Below are positions 10,436-22,045 of a stretch of DNA of 64,000 nucleotides, in pieces. The stretch lies in NCBI RefSeq assembly GCF_041296265.1, contig NC_091687.1:101336001-101400000 (forward strand), written 5' to 3'. Each line of letters begins with the position of its first letter. The stretch's first letter is position 1. Under the pieces are notes generated by a model, which worked only from the letters and a program-made list of their open reading frames with translations, did not search any database and had not been told where the DNA came from. Source of the DNA: Equus caballus (taxonomy: Eukaryota > Chordata > Mammalia > Perissodactyla > Equidae). A program made the translations under genes and the position numbers.

Positions 10436-11958
10436 CATTTTTTCTTGTTTTTCATTTATTTTCTCTGGGCATAGAATTCTAGGTTGGCCTTTTTTGCTTT
10501 TAGTTCTTCTGTTGATCTTGTCTTTGTTCCTCTGTATGTAATGTGTCTTTTTTTCCCTTACAACTGGTTTTATAGTTTTCTATTTATTGTTACTTTTCAA
10601 CATTTTAATACAGTACTTTGATATGCTTTTCTTTGTTTTTTTAATGCTTGGGGTCCGTTAAACTGCTTAGAAAGGTAGTTTCATTCTTTCCATCGTATTT
10701 GGACATTTGAGATTAATATTTCTTAAATATTGGTTATGTCTGCCTCTACACTCAATCTCTCCTTTTCCTTCTGGGACTCCGACTTCAGGTTTGATGTTTC
10801 TCACAGATTACTGAAGAAATACTCAGTTCTTTCACTCTTTCATTTTGGATAGTTTCTATGGTTATGTCTGCAAGTTCTCAAGTCTCTTCTTCTGCAGTGT
10901 GTAGTCTGCTACTGATTCCATCCAGTGTATTTTTCATTTAGATATTCTATTTTTCATCATCTTATAATTTGAATTGGGTGTTTTAATATCTTTGGTTTCT
11001 TTCCTCATCATGCTTACATTTTCCTATATCTTCTTGAATATGTGAAGTATATTTATAACGGCTATTTTAACGTGCTTGTATCCTAATTATCTCATCTGTG
11101 TCATTTCTGTATGTATTTCTATTGATGGACTTTTCTCCTTATTATGGCTTGTTTTGGTTCCCTCTCTTTGTGCTGTGGCCTAGACATTCTCCTGCCTCTT
11201 TGCATGCCTGGAAATATTTTTAATTGGATTATAGACATTGCGAGTTTTATGTTTTGGAGTGTTGAGTAATTTTTCTTTCCTTTAAATATTTCTGCACTTT
11301 GTTCTGGGAAGTAGTTAACTTGCTTGGAATTTGTTTGATCTTTTGAGGCTTTCTTTCAAGGGTTGTTAGGTTGGATTCAGAGCCAGCCGAACTGTAGGGT
11401 CAATTTGCCCCTCTAGCAAGGTTATACTTTCTGAAGACTCTACTCGATGACTTGTGTATTGGAGGTTTTTCCATTCTGGCCGGTGAGAACATGAGCTGTT
11501 CTGAGCCCTGTGTTACCTCCAGAGATCACTCTGTTTAGTCCTTTCTGGCGGTTCTTTCCTTGACCTTGGTGGGTTCCTCACATACACTCAAAGATTAGTA
11601 ATCAGCAGAAGATTGAAGGATAGCCATGTTCAGATAATAAAAGCTCCCTCTCTTTGCAGCTCCCTCCTCTTTGGTGCTCTGTCCCATACTATGCCTTTTC
11701 AACTCAGGATGGGCATGGGCTCTGTTTGGGTTCCCTCTCCTCATCCTGTGGACTGGAAGCTCTCCCTAGGCAGTGAGCAGGGGCACTTGTGGGTCACTTC
11801 ATTTGCTTCCCTTCTCTCAGGAATCACTGTCTTGCACTGACTGTTGTCAAATGTATTAAAACCATTGCTTAATATGTTTTGTTCAGTTTTCTACTTGTTT
11901 AAAGTAGGAGAATAAATACCATCCCTGTTATTCCATTATAGTCAGAAACTGAATTCAC
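10436..11958 (-). repeat. Probable L1 5' region, inverted
   Basis: The text resembles inverted 5'-UTR sequence of old L1M elements: 'tttgaggctttctttcaagg', 'ttgcgagttttatgttttggag', and near the right end 'ttgttcagttttctacttgttt...ccatccctgttattccattatagtcagaa'. It contains no long open frame. Assignment is by resemblance only, and a tail at 11600-11840 is uncertain. Confidence 0.45.
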
Positions 11959-12465
11959 AATTACTTTTGATACTGATTTATTTAACCCAAATACCATGCC
12001 TAATTATTTTATTAATTGTACCAATTTATCCATAGATTATTTTGGATTCTTTATATAGAAAATTGTGTAACCTGCAAATAAAATAACTGTACTGTTACTT
12101 TCTTTCCAATCATCATATTATTATATTTTTTTCCCTGTTTTCTTCCACTTGCTACAATCACTAGTATAATGTTAAATAAAGATGAATACAACAACATTAT
12201 TATTTTGTTTCTGAACTTATGGGGAATACATTCAAGATAATTGCAGTAAATATGATGTTTACTCTGTATGCATTTTATCAGATTAGAAAATTGCTATTTT
12301 TTAATCAGGAGTGTAAGTAAAATTTAAAGTAATGTTCTGTGTCTATAAATATGACCATATGATTTTTTCTCCTTTTAATTATTAAAGTGGTTAATAACAT
12401 TAATTGTTTTCTGATATTAAACCAAACTTTTCTTGGTTTGGTTTCAAACATGAAAGCTCCCAGAC
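11959..12465 (-). repeat. L1 ORF2 fragment, inverted
   Basis: Antisense reverse-transcriptase signatures such as 'ctgcaaataaaataactgtactgttactttctttccaatc' and 'tacaatcactagtataatgttaaataaagatg' mark a second, separate piece from the same L1 region as 8985-10435. Confidence 0.65.
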
Positions 12466-12499
12466 GATAGCACTGAAGAACAACTTCATGATTCGGGAT

Positions 12500-13240
12500 A
12501 GGCAAAGATTTCTCACTCAAGACTTACAAAAGCAGTAACTATATGAAAAAACAGTTGATAAACAGAAACACATTAAAATTAAAATTGAATAGAACTACAT
12601 AAAAATTAAGGACATCTCTTTAAGAGAGTGAAAAAGTAAGCCAAAATTTGGGAGAAGATTTTTGTGGCACATATAAACGATAAATGACTCATATTCAAAA
12701 TATGTAAAGAACTAAAATCAACAAGAAAAAGAGGGGTAACTGGATAGAAAAATGGGCAAGAAATTGAACACTCACCTCAGAAAATCAAATATCCAAATGG
12801 CCCATAAATATTTTAAAATATGTATAACTTCATTAGTCATCAAAGAAATGTAAAATATAATCACAAGGAGATACCACTATATACCCAACAGAATTGCTAA
12901 AATGAGAAAGACTGACAATAGAGAAAGGTTAGAGCAAAGAAATGCTCACATATAGTTGGTGGGAATAGGATTGGTACAGCTGTTTTGACACAACTGATGA
13001 TATTAGCTAAAGCTGGACACGCACATAATCTAAGCACGTGAACATAAATATGACAAAATATGGGTGTGTGTGTGAGAATGCTCATAATACTGTTTTTAAT
13101 AGCCACAAACTAGAAACAACCTAGATGTCTATTAATAGAAGGGATGTATAATTTGAGATGCTTTAAGTAGGTAGTAAATTTTTGTAGTATTTGCAGACTA
13201 TGAGGGCAGACATCTAGATACATACATAGTTAAATATTTT
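12500..13240 (+). repeat. L1 ORF2 3' part, sense
   Basis: Plus-strand L1 signatures: 'aaaatgggcaagaaattgaac', 'ccaaatggcccataaatat', 'acaaggagataccactatat', 'ttggtgggaataggattggtacagc', and 'atagccacaaactagaaacaacctagatgtctatt'. Its orientation is opposite to the L1 pieces on its left. Confidence 0.8.
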
Positions 13241-16200
13241 GACAATGCCCAGTTAAAAGGAGCCTTCCAGTACTGAGACAAAATGGGGAAAAGTCACACA
13301 AAATATTTGCATCAGCTGCGAAGAGAAAATTTGATCATAGCTCATGTATAACTTCAGAGTCATGTCACAGGAGATATCGCTCAAAGGTCCCACAGGTGAT
13401 CTGTGAATAAGTGGGCACTTTGGGTCAAACAGCCTCAATCCCGAGTACACGGACAGAAAGTCATGGCTAGTTATAACTTCCTCACAGAGAAACTTCGACA
13501 AAGATTTCGGAGAATGTCTCCAGGGCTTTGGATTCTCTTGTGTTTCTGGGTCAGGAAAAACTAAATTCTCATTTGCAAATTCTCTTAAATTGGCATGAGA
13601 GTTCAAGGTGAGGGAATCACCATGCAGAGAAGGAGAAGTAATGGAAGACAAAGAAGCACAGCATAATTGGCCTGCAGAGATTTTATCTCTGAGGGAAAAG
13701 AAAGTTATTTTTTCCAAATCCCACATCTTGCCCGGCCCTGCTCTTCTGGGGTAATGCTGGCCTCCTGTCCTGGAGTAGGGCAGTCATACTCAGAGGCTTT
13801 CCAGAAGGTTCTTAAGACTATGAGTCAGGAAACCAGGGTTTCCTTAACCCATAGCTTCTTCCTAAGCTCATGTGACAATTGGATTGAATTTGGTCACTGG
13901 AGAGATAAGAGTTCCATTTTGGCAACTGGTTTTAAGAAAACACATTTTAGGTAAACAGACTGAGAAGAAAGTTCTTTCAGATACCTCTGAGAAGTGAAGC
14001 ACCTACCACAGGGCTTTGACTGCATTCATGGGAATCACCGGGTGTAGCGACTACACCCAGGGTACTAGTCGTGTTCCCTGTACCACACAGCACCTCTCAG
14101 CACCTACCCACTGCTGGAATCTGGACCAAAGGACAGATTTGTGTTGACTGGCTCATTCTTAAATGATGAAGGTCAGACAGTAACTTCATCTGGATAACTG
14201 ACTAAACTTTCTGTTGCTCCAAGAAGTGTGGGCGATGCGTAAGGAAGTGGGGATGGGGTGGGGAGAGCAACTTAGCCATTAACATCTTTGGGACATCTCA
14301 GGCTTTCCAAGTGACTTCCTTTTTGAGAAGAACACTTGTGACATATAACTTTAGGAAACTGGAATCACAAATACAGAAAGGAGAGGTGGTGCAGGCAATG
14401 CTGTTAAATTACTGTTGTCAGTTAGAACACCTCCATCTTACCTTTGAAAACATATTTTAAACTTTTATTTATATATCAAAATTTCAAAAATGTTTTAAAC
14501 ATTTTATTTACTTTACTTTTTAACCTTTTTTTGTGTTAAAATCATTCCTTTTACTCTTGGCATTATGTCCTTACTCTATATCCTCCCTTCTTCCCTCTCT
14601 CTAATGAATTAGGACAGAATTGAATGTACGCTCCCTTTAGACAGATGGAGAAACTAGGTAATGAGGATTGAACTGGGAAATGCAAGGTTATTGGCAAAGT
14701 AGTTCATTTGCTCCCAGAGAGAGGCTTTTGAAAAAACCTGAAGATAATATTGAAATGTGATATGCTCACCATGGGTGTTGCTATTTGTAATCAATATCTT
14801 CCTGGGCTTTAAAGGGGAATTATCGACCCAAAATGAGGGATCACTACATTTTTTTGTCAAGCCCTTAACTAGTTAGTATTAATTTTTAAGACATGAAAGA
14901 CTCAAAACTCCAAGAGATCATTATCAGATTTTTAGCAAGTTTCCTTATTTGGTACCTGAGAATACATTGAATAATAATTAGCTACCTCCTGCATGTTTTT
15001 TTATTTTTTCTTTTAGCCCTCTGCTGGCGAAGTTCCTGTACGTGGATTGTTTCATAAATTATAGCAGAATCATAGACCACTCCATTAACCTTCTTAGGAC
15101 TGGCTCATAAAATATTATTTGTTTGTGGTCAAGTTCCATTGATGGTCCCACGTCCTGATTTTTCCCCTTTGAGGTCACTCATCTCTCTCTTTCGTACCAG
15201 AGGACTTTGACAGTGACACTTTCATATTCCAACTTCTCCTTTTTCATTAGGGATAAAAAGGCAGGTTTCCTCTTTCTTTGATAGAAATATTACAAAGTGA
15301 CTTGCTCACCTTTTGAAGCTCTAGAGTAAACTCTAAAGAATTAAGGAACATTTGTACTTTTCTTGCCTCCTCTGGTTGTAACTTACATAAATAATCTCTT
15401 GGAGTGGAAATGGTTTGTCAGGCTCAGTTGATACATAGACTAAGGAAGGATTAGCATATGCCAATGCCCATAGAGCTTTATCTCCTGCCTAATCCAGGTC
15501 TCTGGCATCCTCTTTATCTGCAGCTAGCTGCCCTCACTCTGATGAATCCCCTCCACACACATCATGATTCTCATCGCATATTCAGTGACACTATCTGATC
15601 ACAGACAGCAAGCAGAGGATAGCTCATTGAGACACCTGTGCATGAGGTTAGCTTTCTTTACCCAAAGGGCCTCTAATTAAGAGGGCCAGAATATGTAGGA
15701 AATTGAGAGTGGGCTTTGTTCAGTCCATGAGGTTTCGGAAATCACTTGTGATATGAATAAGGAACAAACAAGATTACTAAGAGTTCCAAAGAGAATTTCT
15801 GAATACTAGAGCCCTTGAGCTTTCTGAAATACTAATGTTTCAGCAGGATGAGAAAGTCTGGAGATGGTACTGAGCAGACCGTGGTGTTACTTCTGGTCAT
15901 GTGAGTCATGGTAGAGGGAGCCTAGGACAAGGATGAGAGAAGACTTAGTTTCCTAAGGTGGGAAATAGTCAAATATTTCAGATGGGGATAAATAAAGGGG
16001 GGTTAATGGAAAGAGATAATCAACAGTCATTTCACTGAGTTCATTTCAAGTAGTTATTTTCCATCACACCATAGTCTCCATAGCTTACACCATGCAGGAT
16101 ACAGACAAGTAGACTCAGGGGGAATGTGCAGCCGGTTTTCCCTTATCTCTTAGTTAACACACTAATATTTGCGGCAAGTATTTGCCTCATCACTTACTAG

Positions 16201-16962
16201 GGAAAGGAGTTACTGCATCTTTGACTTTGATTTATTTCTTGATAGCCATATCCTGTTGTTGACCCATGCTCTGCTGCTCTTCCAAAGAAGGAAGAAAATA
16301 ACACTGCAGGTGCCTTCCTCTTATCCTCTCTCTCTGACAAGAGACAAGCAGGTGAAGACTTCTCAAAACTGAGCCTGATCATGCAGGTCTTTGTTCTTTT
16401 TCTCACTGACTCTAAAATGTAATCTTGCTAATTTTTTGCTACTTAAAAATCTGTGTTAGATTTGCTACCTTCTAACTTGTAACCCCCAATTTCTGATTTT
16501 AAAAGGGTAAAACTTGACTATCTTATTATCATGGTCTGAGAATCCAGAAGTAGAAACGTAAATTTTAAAAAACTGTTCATGCCCATTAGGTTTCATTCAA
16601 CAGGGATTTTGAGCTAGTAAGGAGGGAAAAACTGGGATCCAACAAAGGGCTAGATAAACCCCATGGTTAGGAATTGGCTCTACAGAAGAGAATCGCCTGT
16701 TACAGTTAATCATTTTCACTCAAATATCTAAGAATTTTAATAAAACTTTTCCTACTTAAGGAAGGAGAAAAGAAGCGTTTTCTTTTTTCCTTGAATCTGA
16801 GCCCCATCAGTGGGTTCTATTGTGGCCCAAACCCTGAAGGAGACATAGAATCTGGGAAAACACACCACTTTTAGATGGCTGTTTGGTCTAAATGACCTTG
16901 TAAGACACTCTGCCACCATTGGTATCTGGTACTTATTGATTTGTAACTAGGGTTTGGTCTTC
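13241..16962. other. Mostly unassigned DNA upstream of the first OR2Q1-like gene
   Basis: No gene or repeat could be assigned with confidence across about 3.7 kb, the least repeat-laden stretch in the window. Open frames here lack coding character. A perfect 8-bp hairpin with a 3-base loop (gggtgtag-cga-ctacaccc) lies at about 14040-14058. Any 5' non-coding exon and promoter of the next OR would be expected here. Confidence 0.5.
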
Positions 16963-16964
16963 AG
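16963..16964 (+). other. Probable 3' splice site, first OR2Q1-like gene
   Basis: The sequence 'tttggtcttcag' ends with AG here, leaving only six bases (aggctc) before the ATG at 16971. The second OR2Q1-like gene has exactly the same six-base arrangement, which suggests the exon structure was inherited from their common ancestor. Confidence 0.6.
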
Positions 16965-16970
16965 AGGCTC

Positions 16971-17906
16971 ATGGGCAGGGAAAACCAGACATTGATGAGT
17001 GAGTTCATTCTGCTGGGCTTGTCCAGCTTCTGGGAGACTCAGGTTTCCCTCTTCGTTCTTTTCCTGGCCATGTATCTGGTGACCATGCTGGGGAACTTCC
17101 TCATCATCCTCCTTATCAGAATGGACAGCAGGCTAAATACACCCATGTACTTTTTCCTTAGTGTCCTGTCATTTGTGGACATCTGTTATTCCAACAGCAT
17201 TGTCCCACAAATGCTTGTTCACTTCCTGTCAACCTCGAAGTCCATCCCGTTCCACAACTGTTTGCTCCAGCTGTCCATCTCGCTGGCAATGGGAAGCACG
17301 GAGTTCTTCCTGCTGGGAGCCATGGCCTATGACCGCTATGTGGCAGTGTGCCACCCGCTTCACTATGCAGCCATCATGCATGGAGGACTGTGCCTCGGGC
17401 TGGCTGCCGGCTGCTTGGTGGCTGGTTTCATGAATTCTCTAATGGAAACAATCATCACCTTCCGGCTTCCCCTGTGTAACAATGTTCTCAATCACTTTGC
17501 CTGTGAGACCCTAGCAGTGCTGCAGCTAGCCTGTGTGGACATCTCGTTCAACAAGGTCATGGTGGCCATCTCAGGATTTCTGGTGATCATGTTTCCCTGT
17601 TCTCTGGTCCTCTTCTCCTACGGTCATATAGTTGCTGCCATTCTGTGTATTCGCTCTGCCCAGGGACGCCGCAAAGCATTTGAGACCTGTGCTTCCCACC
17701 TCGCTGTGGTTTCCATGTGCTTTGGAACAACCATCTTCACATATATGAGACCTGAGGCTGGCTCCTCAGCAGAACAGGAGAAGATGGTCTCCCTGTTCTA
17801 CGCTGTGGTGACCCCAATGCTGAATCCCTTAATCTACAGCTTGAGGAACAAGGAGGTGATGAGTGCCTTAAGAAGAGTGTGGGAAAAAATTAGTGAAAAA
17901 AGGTAA
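16971..17906 (+). CDS. Olfactory receptor, OR2 family, probable OR2Q1-like (copy 1)
   Basis: Intact 311-residue class II odorant receptor. Membership of family 2 is suggested by EFILLGLSS, MDSRLNTPMYFFLSVLSFVD and KMVSLFYAVVTPMLNPLIYSLRNKEV. Position between OR2F and OR6B1 matches human OR2Q1P, hence the proposed subfamily; that is inference from recalled gene order. Visible marks: glycosylation site N5-Q-T; Cys97 with extracellular-loop Cys169, Cys178 and Cys188; MAYDRY at 118-123; RRKAFETCASHL at 233-244; PMLNPLIY at 282-289. The usual LHTPMY is LNTPMY (Asn56). All seven helices are represented and there is no truncation. It is a tandem paralogue of the gene at 31980, about 14 kb downstream. 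Similarity is strikingly uneven: very high from about residue 110 to 245 and much lower on both sides. The start is the ATG next to the splice acceptor; downstream Met9 would remove the glycosylation site. Confidence 0.9.
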   Translation: MGRENQTLMSEFILLGLSSFWETQVSLFVLFLAMYLVTMLGNFLIILLIRMDSRLNTPMYFFLSVLSFVDICYSNSIVPQMLVHFLSTSKSIPFHNCLLQLSISLAMGSTEFFLLGAMAYDRYVAVCHPLHYAAIMHGGLCLGLAAGCLVAGFMNSLMETIITFRLPLCNNVLNHFACETLAVLQLACVDISFNKVMVAISGFLVIMFPCSLVLFSYGHIVAAILCIRSAQGRRKAFETCASHLAVVSMCFGTTIFTYMRPEAGSSAEQEKMVSLFYAVVTPMLNPLIYSLRNKEVMSALRRVWEKISEKR

Positions 17907-18249
17907 AGATTCAAAGAATTTCTCCTTTCTTCCAACAGCCCAAAGAGCGGCATTCCAAACAAAGAGAAAATGATTGATGTGCCCTTTCTCCTTAGATTTG
18001 CTGATAAGGTAGACCATTCTGACCAAGTTCTTATAGACTGACTTTCCACATTAGTCCACATGTTGACTAGTCATCACTGCCCTATTATACATACAGTTAA
18101 AAAAAAAAGTCTTCAATCAAACACATTCCCTTGTTCCCTTTCATATTCCTCCTGCATATTCCCTCAGGAAATGCAATGTGGACAGTGAAGTGCTTCAGCG
18201 TGAGTGAGAACAGCCACTCTTCTCTCTTGACCTCATCCCTCACCAGCAA

Positions 18250-18405
18250 TGTGGCTTCGAAAAATGTTCTTAATGTCTCTGAGCACCAGTGTCCTCAGCT
18301 GGGAAAAGTAGTATCAATATCTTGTATGTGTAATTACCTTGAAAATTGCAGACAATCTATGTAACATACCTAGTAAAGTGGCTGGCATAGAGTAGGTATT
18401 CAACT
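18250..18405 (+). repeat. MIR SINE remnant
   Basis: Sense MIR 3' half: 'ctctgagcaccagtgtcctcagctgggaaaagtagtatcaatatctt...aattaccttgaaaattg...acctagtaaagtggctggcatagagtaggtattcaacta'. Confidence 0.7.
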
Positions 18406-18561
18406 ATTTTTAAAAATAGTTTTTAGGACACAGTTACAGGGCTAAGCGTTACACAGCCTTCTTTCTATACACAAGAATTCAAAATGAACTTGTTTTCTAT
18501 TGCTTTTGCTATAGTGGATCACTGGTCTGTGTCTGCTCCAGGTGATTTTACTCAGAACCAT

Positions 18562-18600
18562 GGCATCTATCTATCTATCCACCCATCCATCTATCTAATC
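18562..18600. repeat. (CTAT/CCAT)n simple repeat
   Basis: Interrupted tetranucleotide tract 'catctatctatctatccacccatccatctatctaa'. Confidence 0.85.
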
Positions 18601-18941
18601 TCTCTACAATTTATCTAAGCTAAAGATCGTATTTCTTTTAGCACCAAGCCAGCAAGACCTTTCTCATGAGCTCTGAACACATATATCCAATTGCTTGCTT
18701 ATCACCTTCACTTACATCATATGAATCTCTTACTTAACAAATCAAAATAGAGCTATTGTGTTTGCTTCCTCTATCCCAAGCTAGTCCTTTCTTCTTGCCC
18801 CAATATGTCTTCACTGTAGTAGCAGAAGGGATCATATACATGCAGAATGATTCTTGATTCCTTTCTTTCATACCCAATCCATCAAAAGATCCCATTAGCT
18901 TTATCAACAAAATATGTGATCAATCTGATCTGTTTCCACTT

Positions 18942-19214
18942 CTGCTTTCTACATTTTATTTATTTATTTATTTATTTTTCTGCTTTATTTCCGTCCCCGC
19001 CCGCAACCCCCCCCACCCCCCCCCCCCACCCCGTACATAGTTGTATATCTTAGTTGCAGGTCCTTCTAGTTGTGGGATGTGGGACGCCGCCTCAACGTGG
19101 CCTGACGAGCGGTGCCATGTCCACGCCCAGGATCCGAACCCTGGGCCGCCACAGTGGAGTGCGCGAACTTAACCACTCAGCCATGGAGCCAGCCCCTGCT
19201 TTCTACATTTTATT
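18942..19214 (-). mobile_element. ERE-type SINE with perfect 19-bp target duplication
   Basis: An inverted ERE SINE (about 18961-19195) has a TTTA-rich tail, a C-rich tract and 'tacatagttgtatatcttagttgcaggtccttctagttgtggg', and ends 'aaccactcagccatggagccagcccc'. It is flanked by identical copies of ctgctttctacattttatt at 18942-18960 and 19196-19214. Perfect duplication and limited body divergence mark a comparatively young insertion. Confidence 0.93.
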
Positions 19215-19565
19215 CTTTATACAACAGCTTTACTTTTTAAAATCACTATGTTTTCGGATTTTATGTTGTAAACCAAAGCACAGAGGCAGAAAACCACACT
19301 ACACAAATGTGTATTTATTTAGTAAATTATTAAAAGACAAACTCCTTTGTAACAACCGCTCAAGTCAAAAAACAGAACTGCCAGCACCCACAGAGGCCCC
19401 TCCATATGCCTCAACCTAATCACAACTCCTTTTTCTGTAAAGTAACCACTGTTCTGACCTTTGTAGTAATCACTTTCTTGCATTTCTTTACGGCTTTATT
19501 ACCCAAGCAAACACTTCCACTCACTGTAGTTTAGTTTGCCTTTTTTTTCACCTTGATATGTCTTT
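19215..19565 (-). repeat. Old L1 3' end, inverted
   Basis: The segment 'gaactgccagcacccacagaggcccctccatatgcctcaacctaatcac...aagtaaccactgttctgac' is characteristic of the inverted 3' UTR of old mammalian L1 elements. Confidence 0.6.
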
Positions 19566-20275
19566 AAGATCTCTTTAACCTATAGGTCCCCTCCAACTCT
19601 TTCTTTTCCCTATGATGTATTTGAGTGACCTGGGCCATTTGCCCTGCAGACAGCACCTTTATCTTAGAAAATAAATCAGGTTGCATTTTTATTTTGCTTA
19701 GAATAAAATCCAACCTCCACACGTGCAGGGCTTGATGTGGTCCAGCTGCTGCCTGCCGCTTCTTCTGCATTTCCATCCCCTCGTCCTCTCTTTGATTGTA
19801 CTCATAGCACACTGGTCATCTATCAGAGGTAGGAAGAAAATAGATAAATCCCTATAAAAGGGAAATTTATTTTTCTGCAAGTCATACACATTCATGGAGA
19901 AAATTATTATAGACCTGTAAGTTTTTGTGTGTGAAATCTGAGACTTATCCAATGTATTAATAATTTACTAATAAATAATAATAAATTTTGCAATAAACAC
20001 TGCCTTTTCTGGAAATTCTGAATCCTATTATTAGCATCATGAATAATTGTGCTAACATTTCTGAGTAAAATTCAAAAGCAAAGGCGTTTTGATCTCCCAC
20101 TTTTTAAAAGAAGAAAATCCAAGTTTGTGCCTTGGAGAAGGCACATTGTTGCACTGACCAGTTAGACTGTAAGGTTCTTGAGAGCAAAGACTATGCATTT
20201 TATCATATTTGTATGCCCAGTGCCTTAACTGTGCTAAAAAATTCCTGCTCATTAAATCATTATTGATTGAAACTT
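19566..20275 (+). repeat. L2 remnants in unassigned DNA
   Basis: Two L2-like patches: 'cttagaataaaatccaacctccacacgtgcagggcttgatgtggtccagctgctgcctgc' (about 19698-19760) and the 3' end 'ctgtaaggttcttgagagcaaagactatg...tgcccagtgccttaac' (about 20165-20270). Between them nothing is recognised. Confidence 0.55.
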
Positions 20276-20489
20276 TCTTTACTATTTTAGGAGTTGCCTT
20301 TTATGAAGTATATAAAGATCATACATGTTGGAATTTAGGATATTAGTAAATGAAGCTTTAAAAAAATCTCAGATACAGAGTTGAGTTAATTGGTAAATAA
20401 TACTCTTCAATACATGGAACATTATTGTCTGCACAAGTTCTCTCCTTAATTTTTAAAAAGAAATTAATTTTTTTATCTCTTTCATTTTT

Positions 20490-20754
20490 AGATTTTTGTG
20501 TGTGTGTTTGAGGAGCTTGGCCCTGAGCTAACATCTTTTGCCAATCTTGCTCTTTTTTTTCTTTTCTCCTGAAAGTCCCCAGTATCTAGTTGTAAATCCT
20601 AGTTGTAGGTCGTTCTAGTTCTTCTATGTGGGATTCCACCACAGCATGGACTGATGAGTGGTGCTAGGTCCACGCCCAGGATCCAAACCAGTGAACTCTG
20701 GGCCACCGAACCAGGGCACACAAACTTAATCACTCGGCCACGGAGCTAGACTCC
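20490..20754 (-). mobile_element. ERE-type SINE
   Basis: Inverted copy: 'gaggagcttggccctgagctaacatctttt...agttgtaaatcctagttgtaggtcgttctagttcttctatgtggg...cacgcccaggatcc...cactcggccacggagctag'. Imperfect flanking duplications (ttatctctttc / ttatctcattc) and base divergence indicate an older insertion. Confidence 0.9.
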
Positions 20755-20859
20755 TTATCTCATTCTTTACTCTTATTTCTTCCATGCTGTATGGACAAAT
20801 ATTCTAATGTGTTAGACACATATAATTGTCTTTGAGAGTGCACTTATGTATTTTTTAAA

Positions 20860-21290
20860 AATGCATTATATTGTTAACTACTCAGTCTGTCTTAGTTTTT
20901 CTCACTCAAGACTATATTTTTACATAGACATATTGCTGGTCCATTACTTGAAACTGTTCAGAGTAATCCATGGTGTTCACCACATTTTTTAGCTATCACT
21001 GTTTGTATGGCACCCACTGCCCAGCACCACATACAGCCCTATGATGAGTATCACAATCCATGAGCACGTAAGGACCTGTGTGAGAATTTATTTAGGGAAC
21101 ATGTACAGGAGCCAAGTTGCTAGTTCACAGGTGATGCTCTCCAGAATGGCTTTACAAGTCTGTATTCCTACTTCAGTGCACGAGGGTTCTTATCCCTCCA
21201 CTACTTGCATGTTTGGAATCTTTTCTAGCCTAAAGGATATAAAATTGTTTTATTTTGTATTCTTCTAGTGAGTAGTCAATATGAACATGT
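20860..21290 (-). repeat. Possible old L1 3' remnant
   Basis: The segment 'ccaagttgctagttcacaggtgatgctctccagaatggctttacaagtctgtattcctacttcagtgcacgag' resembles the inverted L1 ORF2 C-terminal/3' region, strongly diverged. Confidence 0.4.
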
Positions 21291-21539
21291 CTTTATATGC
21301 TGAACTCCTGATTCTCACCTACTTTCACCCCACACTGGTCTATCCATGCCTTCCCCACCTCAGTTCATGGTAACTCCATCATTGCAGCAATTAGGCCACT
21401 TACCATTCTCTTTTTTCTCACATCTGATCCAAATCTGCAAGAATATCCTATTTTCTCTATTTTCAAAATATATACACAATATGATCCCTTCTCGTCATGT
21501 CGTCTCTTCCACCCTGGTGTCAGTCACCCTCCTCGGGTT

Positions 21540-22045
21540 ACTGCAAAGCCCGCAACAGATTCCTCTGCTTCTACTCTTGCATCCCAGCACTCAGAGCCAT
21601 TCCTTTAAAACATAACTCAAATCATGTCATTCCTCTGCTCAACCTGCCATTGCTCAGAATAAAACCCGAAGTCTTGACAATGGCTACCACCTGTTTTCTA
21701 ACTGTACTCTGCCTGAAATGCTCTCTTCTCAGATCACCACTTCCTCATCTCCTCCAGTTCTTCATTCAGCGCTTGTCACTGCCCCATTTGATACTGCAAA
21801 CCTTCTCCTTGCCCACGTACTCCTGTTCTCTCTTACTTTGTTAGTTGTTTTTTCCAAAGAACTTATCTTTTTTAACTTACTTTGCTATTAACTCATTTTT
21901 TCATGTCTGTTTCTTACTCTTCCATTGCCCCCAGAATATAAGCCCCTTGAGGGCAGGGCTCTCTGTTGGGTTCACTTATGTAGACAAAGTGTCTGGAGTA
22001 GTGCCTGTCTCATAGTAGGCACACAATAAATATCTTCTGAGGGAA
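21540..22045 (+). repeat. L2 LINE 3' end
   Basis: L2 landmarks occur in order: 'cagaataaaacccgaagtcttgacaatgg', 'ctccagttcttcattcagc', 'cattgcccccagaatataagccccttgagggcagggctctctgttgggttcactt', and 'tagtgcctgtctcatagtaggcacacaataaatatcttctgagggaa'. This is the canonical mammalian L2 3' terminus. Confidence 0.8.

Larger units (their letters stand above)
17907..18960. other. 3' flank of OR copy 1
   Basis: No gene. The first 150 bases show weak similarity to the flank after the second OR2Q1-like gene (compare 'atagactgactttccacattagtccac' with 'atagatgggacttccacactcacac'), suggesting the ancestral duplication extended past the stop codon. A MIR and a simple repeat follow. Confidence 0.5.

Noticed and set aside
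13253-13726. A 157-codon minus-strand open frame
   Set aside because: No recognisable domain, signal peptide or neighbour; chance open frame in AT-rich DNA is likely.
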